Source: Candidatus Dormiibacterota bacterium (GTDB lineage Bacteria > Chloroflexota > Dormibacteria > UBA8260). From it: a stretch of 9,098 nucleotides of DNA. Under the pieces are notes generated by a model that was not told the origin of the DNA, did not search any database, and saw nothing but the letters and a program-made list of their open reading frames with translations. The stretch lies in NCBI GenBank assembly GCA_955652455.1, contig CATPBU010000092.1, positions 1-9,098 on the forward strand, read 5' to 3'. A program made the position numbers and the translations under genes. Shown piece after piece: positions 1 to 6,505 of this stretch; within the stretch, counting starts at the first letter, position 1; each line of letters starts with the position of its first letter.

Positions 1-731
1 ATGTGGCAGAAGCGGTCCGGCTCCTCGGCGTAGGCGAAATGGCCGGAGCCCTCGAGAATGACCAGGCCGGCGTCGGGGATGAGCCGTTCCATCGTCCGGG
101 CGTCACTCAACGGCGTCTCCTCGTCACGGTCGCCCCAGATGAGGAGCGTTGGAACGCGCAGCCGCGAGAGCTGCGGTCGCAGATCGGCGTTCACCAGGCG
201 CACCATGCTGGCGCGCAGGGTGCCTGACGCCGCCCGGTAGTCGACGCTGCCACGGCGCTCGGCGCGCCGGCCGGCGGCGCGGCGCAGCAGCCTCGGAAGG
301 CCGCGCGACCGTGCCGCCGCACGCAGCAGCTTGAAGGTGCGCACCCGCCACTGGTACTGCAGTCCGTGGCTGGGACGGATTCCCGCGCTGTCGGTGAGCA
401 CCAGCCTGCCGACGCGCTCCGGCCAGGTGGCGGCGAGCGCGATGGCGACCCTCCCACCGTTGGAGTGGGCCGCGATGTGGGTGCGCGCGACGCCGAGTCG
501 ATCGAGGAGAGCAATCACCCAGGCGCTGTACTCGTCGACGCCCCACGGGCTCGGTGGTGACTCGGTGGCACCGAAGCCAGGAAGGTCGGGGACGATGACG
601 CGGTAGCCCGGCAGGCGCTGAGCGATGGGGAGCATCAGTTCCTTGGTGGCGCCCCAGCCGTGGAGAAGCAGAAGCGGCTGCCCGGTGCCGCCCTCGACCA
701 CCGCAGCCGTTGGCTCCTCCGCACCGCTCAT
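1..731 (-). CDS. Alpha/beta-fold hydrolase, 3' end cut by window edge
   Basis: This reading frame is open for 243 codons and runs off the left edge, probably only a few codons short of its end, since family members are usually about 250-280 residues. The sequence shows an oxyanion-hole HGWG (24-27), the strand-turn PDLPGFGATESP (48-59), a nucleophile elbow AHSNGG with Ser90, a WGDRDE segment with Asp203 as likely catalytic acid, and GSGHF with His231, so the whole triad is present. The elbow has Ala instead of the first Gly of GxSxG, which is tolerated in many relatives. There is no signal peptide or membrane segment, so it is probably cytosolic. Residues 130-160 form an Arg-rich lid-like insert. 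The ATG overlaps the ddl stop as ATGA and has no clear Shine-Dalgarno, so it is probably translated by coupling to ddl. The substrate is unknown. Co-transcription with ddl suggests a link to envelope metabolism, but that is inference. Confidence 0.88.
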   Translation of the reverse strand, partial: MSGAEEPTAAVVEGGTGQPLLLLHGWGATKELMLPIAQRLPGYRVIVPDLPGFGATESPPSPWGVDEYSAWVIALLDRLGVARTHIAAHSNGGRVAIALAATWPERVGRLVLTDSAGIRPSHGLQYQWRVRTFKLLRAAARSRGLPRLLRRAAGRRAERRGSVDYRAASGTLRASMVRLVNADLRPQLSRLRVPTLLIWGDRDEETPLSDARTMERLIPDAGLVILEGSGHFAYAEEPDRFCH

Positions 732-1915
732 CCCGACGATTTAGAGCCACCGCCGAGCATCCAGCGATCGAACACCGCGGTGCTTGCAGCACGCCGAGCG
801 TGGCGGCGCTGGGCGATCTGGATGAGTTCGTCGAGCAACGCGGTGAACGACGTCCCCGCCGGCTCGAAAAGGTAGAAGGAGAGGGAACCCGGGATCGGGT
901 TGATCTCGTTGACGATGAGAGCACCGTCGGACGGGTCGACCATGAGGTCGATGCGGGCGACGCCGGCCGCGCCGATGGCCGCGAACGAATCCAGCGCCGC
1001 CCGGCTGATCCGTTCTGCCAGCGCGGCCTCGAGCGGCGCGGGAATCAGCCGCTGCGTGCTCTTCATCCCACTGGATGCGCCTGCCGCCGTGCCGCCCTTC
1101 GACCGGTACTTGTCGTCATAGCTCAGCAACCCGCGCTTGGTGGGCTGCTCGAGCAGCGATGGACGCGCGCCGCTCTCATCGCCAAGCACCGCGCAGTTGA
1201 TCTCCACGATTCCCTCCTGAGAAGCCTCGACGATGCAGCGCTCGTCGTAGGTCAGCGCCACCTCGACGGCGCCGCTCAGCGCGGTGCGGTCGGTGGCGCG
1301 CGCAACGCCGATGCTCGAGCCCAGGTTCACCGGTTTGACGTAGAGCGGATAGGGCGCCAGACCCTCGGCACGGTCAATCGCCGAAGCCGCGTCGACGCGC
1401 CATTGCTCGCGGTCGATGCACACGTCGTCCAGAACCGGAAGGCCCGCGGCGCGCAGCACCGTCTTGGCGAGACGCTTGTCCATCGCCGTAGCCGATGCGG
1501 TGACGCCACTGCCGGTGTACGGCACACCCGCCATCTCGAGCAACCCCTGCAACGTGCCGTCCTCGCCGAGGTTGCCGTGGAGCAATGGCATCGCGACGTC
1601 GACGTCGACGGCGTCGCTGCTGCTGCGTCCGAAGCGCGCCCGCCGGGGCGCGCCCACCGGCGTGATGCTCATGCCCGGGCTCGAGGCGTCGATCACAGGT
1701 GTCACCACCGTGCAGTCCGCGAGCAGGCTCTGCACGTCCTCGAAGCGCCTCAGGTCAGTGAGCGCGTGGCCCGTGTACCAGCGACCGTCCTTGGCGATGT
1801 AGACGGGGACGCAGCGGTGCTGTGGCCCCAGCGCGGCCATCGCCTGGTGCGCGGTGATCACCGACACCTCGTGCTCCACCGACCGGCTGCCGAAGATGCA
1901 GGCGACCGTGGTCAC
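728..1915 (-). CDS. ddl: D-alanine--D-alanine ligase
   Basis: ATP-grasp ligase joining two D-alanines to make the dipeptide that MurF adds to the UDP-MurNAc tripeptide; cytosolic. Visible motifs are FGSRSVEHEVS (8-18), PLLHGNLGEDGTLQG (110-124), KPVNLGSSIGV (194-204, glycine-rich ATP/substrate loop), LLSYDDKY (263-270), ARIDL (320-324) and NEINPIPGS (336-344, metal ligands Glu and Asn). At 395 residues it is longer than the E. coli type (about 306-364). The extra length lies in an insert around 70-105, a Gly/Ser-rich loop at 272-285 and a weakly conserved C-terminal tail. The stretch PGSLSFYLFE replaces the commoner PGMT/PGFT segment, placing it in a distinct Ddl subfamily. The GTG start overlaps the murB stop as GTGA, with a GGAG at 1922-1925 six bases upstream. 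Nothing in the sequence specifically points to D-Ala-D-Lac activity, though specificity cannot be read with certainty. Confidence 0.95.
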   Translation of the reverse strand: MTTVACIFGSRSVEHEVSVITAHQAMAALGPQHRCVPVYIAKDGRWYTGHALTDLRRFEDVQSLLADCTVVTPVIDASSPGMSITPVGAPRRARFGRSSSDAVDVDVAMPLLHGNLGEDGTLQGLLEMAGVPYTGSGVTASATAMDKRLAKTVLRAAGLPVLDDVCIDREQWRVDAASAIDRAEGLAPYPLYVKPVNLGSSIGVARATDRTALSGAVEVALTYDERCIVEASQEGIVEINCAVLGDESGARPSLLEQPTKRGLLSYDDKYRSKGGTAAGASSGMKSTQRLIPAPLEAALAERISRAALDSFAAIGAAGVARIDLMVDPSDGALIVNEINPIPGSLSFYLFEPAGTSFTALLDELIQIAQRRHARRAASTAVFDRWMLGGGSKSSG

Positions 1916-2838
1916 GATCCACTCCGCGCGACAGTCTGCGCCAACAGCGGCTCACCAAGAATCACGATCTCCCGCTGAAGGAGCACACCGAACCGCGAGG
2001 CCACCTCGCTGCGGGCGAGGTCGACCAGCGCGAGCACGTCGGCGGCGGTGGCGCGGCCGATGTTGAGGATGAAGTTCGCGTGCTTCGGCGAGATCTGCGC
2101 TCCACCCTCGGTGCGGCCCTTCAGGCCCGCCTCCTCGATCAGCCGGCCGGCGAAGTCACCCGGCGGGTTCTTGAAGGTGCTGCCGAGGCTGCGCACGCCG
2201 TAGGGTTGGGTTCGCTTGCGTTCTGCCTGCACCGCGTCAGTGCGAGCGCGCATCGCGGGAATGTCCTCGCGAGCGACGGTGAAGCGACCGCGCATCACCA
2301 CATGACCGCGCATGTCGTTCTTGAACTTCGACTCCCGGTACGAGAATCCGCAGTCGGCTGCACCGACCCATCGAGTGGTCCCGTCCGGGGCTGCCACCTC
2401 ACATTCGACCAGCGTGCCCGCCACGTCGGCGCCAAAAGCCCCCGCGTTGCCCCACACCGAAGCGCCGCAGCTGCCCGGCACACCGATGCCCCACTCCATG
2501 CCGCCGATGCCCTGGCGGGCGAGGTCGAGCGCCACCCGCGGCATCATCGCCCCAGCGGCGAGCGTCACCGTTCCGTCGCCGATGGTCATCTCCTTGCTCA
2601 CCGGCCGCAGTGCCAGCCCCCGCACCCCACCATCGAGGATGAGCGCGTTGCTGCCAGCACCGAGGACCGTCAGAGCCACGCCGGACGCCGTGCAGCGTGC
2701 CACCACCTCGGGGAGCATGGCGATGTCGTCGACGCGTACGAAGAAGTCTGCGGGGCCGCCGATGCCGTACTGGCTGTGACGTGCAAGCGGCTCGTTGCGC
2801 CGCACCCCGGGCCAGCGCGCCAGCCAGTCAGCGGACAC
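1912..2838 (-). CDS. murB: UDP-N-acetylenolpyruvoylglucosamine reductase
   Basis: Flavoprotein that reduces UDP-GlcNAc-enolpyruvate to UDP-MurNAc with NADPH; cytosolic. The 308-residue product shows the FAD-binding motifs YGIGGPA (24-30), LGAGSNALI (59-67) and GIGVPGSCGASVWGNAGAFG (117-136). The substrate-domain residues are Tyr167-Arg168 in SYRES, the proton-donor Ser220 in GSTFKNP and Glu290 in the C-terminal strand. The form GSTFKNPPGDFAGRLIEEAG followed by GGAQISPKHANFI is that of type II MurB, as in Bacillus and Staphylococcus, without the Tyr loop of the E. coli type. The frame stays open upstream, but the GTG at 2838 is the best start: it has a GGAGG six bases upstream and gives the expected N-terminus. 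It overlaps the end of the murC-position gene by 11 nt. The flavin loop GSCGASVWG is a slightly divergent version of the usual GTVGGAVYM. Confidence 0.95.
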   Translation of the reverse strand: MSADWLARWPGVRRNEPLARHSQYGIGGPADFFVRVDDIAMLPEVVARCTASGVALTVLGAGSNALILDGGVRGLALRPVSKEMTIGDGTVTLAAGAMMPRVALDLARQGIGGMEWGIGVPGSCGASVWGNAGAFGADVAGTLVECEVAAPDGTTRWVGAADCGFSYRESKFKNDMRGHVVMRGRFTVAREDIPAMRARTDAVQAERKRTQPYGVRSLGSTFKNPPGDFAGRLIEEAGLKGRTEGGAQISPKHANFILNIGRATAADVLALVDLARSEVASRFGVLLQREIVILGEPLLAQTVARSGS

Positions 2839-4228
2839 GGGACGCCTCCAGTGAGCGCACCAGTCGACTGGCGATCTTGTCGAAGCCGCCGAGTGACAGG
2901 ACGAGGAGGACATCGCCGTCGCGAACCATCCGTTCGACGAGCGCGATCGCCTCGTCGGCGGACTCGACGACGTGCACCGGCGCGCTGGCGGCCGCCCGGG
3001 CGGCAACATCGTGGCTGCTGATATCCGCGGCCATCCCGCGTTCACGGGCTGCCTCGATGGGCCCGAGGATCACCAAATCCGCGCCCGTGAAGCTGCGGCC
3101 GTAGTCCTCGAGAAGAGTGCGCGTGCGCGAGTACGTGTGAGGCGTGTGGATGGCGACGAGGCGGCGTCCCGGGTAGCGCAGGCGAGCGGCCGCAATGGTG
3201 GCCTCGACCTCGGTCGGATGGTGCGCGTAGTCATCAACGACCGTGACGCCGTCGACGTCGCCGCACACCTCAAATCGCCGGGCCGGTCCTTTGAAGCTGG
3301 CGCACGCATCGACGATGGCTGGCCACGATGCGCCGGCGTCGGTCGCGAGCAGCAGCGCCGCCGTTGCGTTGAGGGCATTGTGGACACCGGGGAACGTGAG
3401 CATGACCGCGGTGGACACACCCTGGTGGGAGACCGTGAAGTGCTGCCGGCCGTCGTGGTCGTCGCCGATCTGCATGTGCCAGTCTGAGTGTGGGTCAGTG
3501 CCGTACGTCAGCACTCGGCAGTGGGCGTGGGCGGCGAGGGCCGCGCACTCCGGGTCGTCGGCGCAGAGCACCAGCAGGCCATCCTCGGGCAGCGAACCAA
3601 CCAGCTCGATGAAGGGGGCGCGGTAGGCCACCAGGGTCGGGTAGATGTCCGGATGGTCCAGTTCAAGGCGGGTCACGCACACTGCGGCGGGTTGGATATG
3701 GAGGAACTTGGGACGCGGGTCCCACGGCGCGGTGGTGTACTCGTCGCCCTCGAACACGAAGGGCCCGCTGCCGAGCCGAGCGCTGCCCCCGAGGTCGAGC
3801 GACGTGGAGCCGAGCCGGAAGCCCGGGTCCATCCCACTGGCATCGAGCATGTGAGCGAGAAGCGAGGAGGTCGTGGTCTTGCCGTGCGTCCCGCACACGG
3901 CAATGCGACGGCGGTCGGCGGTCAGTCGGAGGTAGAACTCGATCTCGCTGCACACCGGGAGTCCACGGTCGCGGGCAGCGAGCCACTCGGGGTTGGTAGC
4001 CCGCGTCTGGTTGCCCACGACCACCAGGTCGGGAACACCCCACCGTTCCAGGTTGGCAGCGTCGCTGCCGTCGACCCAATCGATGCCGGCAGTGGTGAGG
4101 ATGTCGGTCGTCGGTGGATAGGCCTGGTCATCGGAGCCGGACACCCGCCAGCCCTGCTCACGGGCGACCAGAGCGGCGCCGCTGACCGCGTAACCGCAGA
4201 TGCCGAGGAAGTGAACGTGGCCGCTCAC
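2828..4228 (-). CDS. murC: UDP-N-acetylmuramate ligase at the murC position (MurC/Mpl-type)
   Basis: Three-domain Mur ligase of 466 residues (MurC is about 460-490, Mpl about 457). The N-terminal UDP-binding domain begins VHFLGICG (5-12). The ATP loop is GTHGKTTT (113-120), followed by HNALN (283-287), ARRFE (316-320) and DDYAHHPTE (332-340). By position between murG and murB it should add L-Ala to UDP-MurNAc. Several segments look more like Mpl, which attaches a recycled tripeptide: LGICG rather than the GIGGAGM of MurC, SDDQAYPP (32-39), VVVGNQTRATNP (70-80) and EGDEYTTAPWDPRPKF (160-175), which matches the Mpl EADEYD..FFDKRSKF. The C-terminal domain has PHTYSRTR (363-370), which is the MurC form. 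Domain identity is certain; the choice between MurC and Mpl activity is open. The GTG start overlaps the murG stop as GTGA and has only a weak purine-rich stretch upstream. Confidence 0.85.
   Translation of the reverse strand: MSGHVHFLGICGYAVSGAALVAREQGWRVSGSDDQAYPPTTDILTTAGIDWVDGSDAANLERWGVPDLVVVGNQTRATNPEWLAARDRGLPVCSEIEFYLRLTADRRRIAVCGTHGKTTTSSLLAHMLDASGMDPGFRLGSTSLDLGGSARLGSGPFVFEGDEYTTAPWDPRPKFLHIQPAAVCVTRLELDHPDIYPTLVAYRAPFIELVGSLPEDGLLVLCADDPECAALAAHAHCRVLTYGTDPHSDWHMQIGDDHDGRQHFTVSHQGVSTAVMLTFPGVHNALNATAALLLATDAGASWPAIVDACASFKGPARRFEVCGDVDGVTVVDDYAHHPTEVEATIAAARLRYPGRRLVAIHTPHTYSRTRTLLEDYGRSFTGADLVILGPIEAARERGMAADISSHDVAARAAASAPVHVVESADEAIALVERMVRDGDVLLVLSLGGFDKIASRLVRSLEASRVR
2845..2849 (-). 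promoter_or_regulatory. Shine-Dalgarno site that fixes the murB start
   Basis: A GGAGG lies inside the 3' end of the upstream ligase gene, six bases before the GTG at 2838. The murB frame is open for a further 69 codons upstream, so this site is what selects the GTG at 2838 over earlier in-frame candidates. Confidence 0.7.
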
Positions 4229-5328
4229 GCCGGAATTCTCGCCGGGGCTTCGCTGAGCGCGTGCAGCAGGCTGACCACCCGCGCGGCTGCCTCGCGCCGC
4301 CCCAGTCCCTCACTCGCTGCGGCCATGCCGCGCCACGATGCAGGCTCATCAATCAGGGCGCTCAACTCGCGGTCAACGCGAGCCGGTTCGCAGTCCGCGT
4401 CAAGGATGAGGCGCGCCGCGCCCGCGTCGACATACGGAGCCGCGTTGAAGCGCTGGTGGTCACCCGCGTGAGGGTACGGGACGAGGATCATCGGACGTCC
4501 CATCGCAGCGCACTCGGCGAGCGACGAGCCTCCCGCGCGCATCAGCACGACGTCCGCCGCGGCGATCGCCGTACCGACGTCATCGATGAAAGGGCTGAGC
4601 GTCCAGCGCGCCCTCACCAATGGCGCGAGCGCCTGTGCGGCGGCGCGCGTCTCGTCGAGTTCGAGGCCGCCGGTCTGGTGGGTGACCCGCAGCCACGGGT
4701 ATCTCTCGAGCAGGGCTACGATGCATCCGGCCACCGCGCGGTTGATGCGTCGCGCGCCCTGCGAGCCGCCCATCACCAGCACATGCTCGCAGCGGGCACC
4801 AAGAGGGCGCTGCGGGGCGCCGAGCACCTCGGCGCGAATCGGGTTGCCGGTGTTGACTACGCGCGCGCCATGCAGATGCGCCGCCGTTTCCTCGTACGAC
4901 GCCGCGACAAGGCCACCGCGCCGCGCCAGCAGACGAGTGGCACGACCGGGCAACGCGTTCTGTTCGAGCAGCGCGACCGGCACGCGCAATGTTCGCGCCG
5001 CGATCACTACCGGCACGCTGACGTAGCCGGCTCCGCCGACGACGACGTCGGCGTGGAACTCACGGATGATGCGTCGCGCCGCAGCGACCGCCGCGGGCAG
5101 CTGTGCAGCGAAGCGGGCCACGCTGCCCGCGCTGCCCGCATCCAGCCCGGAGATGCGCAGGGTCTCGAGGCGGAAGCCGGCCGACACGACCAGCCCTTCC
5201 GCGACGCCACCGCGCCGCCCAACGACGAGCACCTCGCCGTCGGGATCAGTCCGGCGCAACTCCTGGGCGACGGCCAGCACGGGTGTCAGGTGGCCACCCG
5301 TCCCGCCCCCGGCGATCAACGTGCGCAC
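4225..5328 (-). CDS. murG: UDP-GlcNAc:lipid I N-acetylglucosaminyltransferase
   Basis: GT-B (family GT28) glycosyltransferase that adds GlcNAc to lipid I to give lipid II, working at the inner face of the membrane. The 367 residues show the N-terminal GGGTGGH loop (7-13), VGGAGYVSVP (97-106), EQNALPGRA (122-130), GNP (161-163), the hinge/donor loop GGSQGA (187-192), HQTGG (217-221), RAGGSSLAE with Glu272 as the likely UDP-ribose contact, and PYPHAGDHQRFNA (284-296). The start is unambiguous: the frame has a TGA only two codons before the GTG at 5328. An AGGGAG at 5338-5343 sits nine bases upstream. The gene overlaps the end of ftsW by 83 nt, so the MurG nucleotide loop is encoded by DNA that also encodes the FtsW tail. 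The stop overlaps the next GTG start. Length and motifs are normal for the family. Confidence 0.96.
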   Translation of the reverse strand: MRTLIAGGGTGGHLTPVLAVAQELRRTDPDGEVLVVGRRGGVAEGLVVSAGFRLETLRISGLDAGSAGSVARFAAQLPAAVAAARRIIREFHADVVVGGAGYVSVPVVIAARTLRVPVALLEQNALPGRATRLLARRGGLVAASYEETAAHLHGARVVNTGNPIRAEVLGAPQRPLGARCEHVLVMGGSQGARRINRAVAGCIVALLERYPWLRVTHQTGGLELDETRAAAQALAPLVRARWTLSPFIDDVGTAIAAADVVLMRAGGSSLAECAAMGRPMILVPYPHAGDHQRFNAAPYVDAGAARLILDADCEPARVDRELSALIDEPASWRGMAAASEGLGRREAAARVVSLLHALSEAPARIPA

Positions 5329-6505
5329 GCAACATCACTCCCTGTTTGCGGCCCTGCGCCGACACATTGCAGAGGATGCCCACCCCCGCCAGCGTCACGG
5401 CCAGTGAGGTACCACCGTAGCTGATGAACGGCAGCGGCACGCCAGTGGTCGGGATCACACCGGTGACCGCGCCGATGTTGACGAAGGCCTGGATCCCGAT
5501 CCACGCGGTGATACCTCCGGCGAGCAATGCCCCGTATGCGTCGGGAGCGCGCAGCGAGGCGCGGACGCCCCGCCACAGCAACAGTGTGAACGCCAGGACC
5601 ACAGAAACAGTTCCAACCAGGCCGAGCTCTTCCCCGATGATGGCGAAGATGAAGTCGGTATGGGCCTCGGGCAACCATTGGAACTTCTGTACCGAGTTGC
5701 CCAGGCCCACCCCGGCGAATCCGCCACTGCCCATCGCATACAGGGCCTGACACGCCTGGAACCCGGTGGTGAGGGGATCGTCGCACGGGTGGGTGAAGTT
5801 GGTGAGCCGGCTCGATCGGTATGCGACAAGCATGACCAGCAGGTAGCCGCCGACCATCACCACACCGAGCAGCACCAGCAGGTGACGCTTGCGCACACCC
5901 CCGAGCGCAAGCAGTGCGATGGCGGTGCCCGCGATGATGATGCTGCTACCGAAGTCGCGTTCGAGCAGGACGAGCGTGAGCAGCACGCCGACGAGGAGAC
6001 CGTAGTCGCGGACCCCGCGGATAGTGCGCACCGCCGGGGCTCGGTCGCACAGCCATCTCGAGAAGAACAGCACCGCCACCAGGATCGCGATCGCCGACGG
6101 TTGCACCGACAGCGGGCCGACGGTGAACCAGCGGCGGGCGCCATTGGCCTCGGTGCCGAAATGCGGCAGCAGCACCAGGATGAGGAGCCCGACCATGCAC
6201 AGCCCCACCGCCGGCGTCAGGCGGCGAAGCCGGTGGTAGTCGATGCGGGCGAGGATGACCAATGAGGTCACGCCGAGCGCCAAGCCGATGATCTGGCGCT
6301 CGAAGAAGTAGTTGGCGTTCTCGAACCACAGGTAACCCAGTGCCTCGCTGGCGCTGTACACCATCACCAGGCCGAAGGCGCAGAGCGCCGCTATATCCGT
6401 CAGTAACCAGCCGTCGACGCCACCGAGGCTCAGAGCGCGGCCGCCGGTGAGCGTCTCCCGCAGGCGAAGCGCCGGAATCGCCAGGGGCCGTGCGCGTGCT
6501 GCCAT
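5246..6505 (-). CDS. ftsW: Septal SEDS peptidoglycan glycosyltransferase FtsW
   Basis: Polytopic SEDS protein that polymerises lipid II at the division septum together with a class B PBP. The 419-residue product has an Arg-rich cytosolic N-terminus (1-30), then about ten hydrophobic segments. Family motifs are NGARRWFTVGPLSVQPS (121-137), LERDFGSS (181-188), the extracellular catalytic region LPEAHTDFIFAIIGEELGL (278-296) with the putative catalytic Asp284, and GVPLPFISYGGTS (355-367). The usual QPSE...K motif reads QPSA with Ile141 where the Lys is normally found. Cys241 and Cys252 lie in the loop before the catalytic segment. The ATG shares one base with the murD stop (TGATG) and has GGGGAG at 6514-6519, eight bases upstream. 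The last 27 residues, Arg/Gly-rich and not conserved, are encoded within murG. FtsW is preferred over RodA because of the dcw context. Confidence 0.94.
   Translation of the reverse strand: MAARARPLAIPALRLRETLTGGRALSLGGVDGWLLTDIAALCAFGLVMVYSASEALGYLWFENANYFFERQIIGLALGVTSLVILARIDYHRLRRLTPAVGLCMVGLLILVLLPHFGTEANGARRWFTVGPLSVQPSAIAILVAVLFFSRWLCDRAPAVRTIRGVRDYGLLVGVLLTLVLLERDFGSSIIIAGTAIALLALGGVRKRHLLVLLGVVMVGGYLLVMLVAYRSSRLTNFTHPCDDPLTTGFQACQALYAMGSGGFAGVGLGNSVQKFQWLPEAHTDFIFAIIGEELGLVGTVSVVLAFTLLLWRGVRASLRAPDAYGALLAGGITAWIGIQAFVNIGAVTGVIPTTGVPLPFISYGGTSLAVTLAGVGILCNVSAQGRKQGVMLRAHVDRRGRDGWPPDTRAGRRPGVAPD

Noticed and set aside
124..924. Minus-strand open frame of 266 codons across the ddl/hydrolase junction
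   Set aside because: It is in a different frame from both genes, is Arg/Ser-rich with no motifs, and the hydrolase frame has a complete catalytic triad.
710..1978. Open frame of 422 codons on the plus strand opposite ddl
   Set aside because: It is the antisense shadow of ddl in GC-rich DNA. It is rich in Arg, His, Ala and Gly, shows no domain motifs, and the minus strand carries a full set of Ddl motifs.
2839..3045. N-terminal extension of murB to an upstream start
   Set aside because: The extra 69 residues lack MurB character and lie inside the upstream ligase gene; the GTG at 2838 has a strong Shine-Dalgarno and fits the family length.
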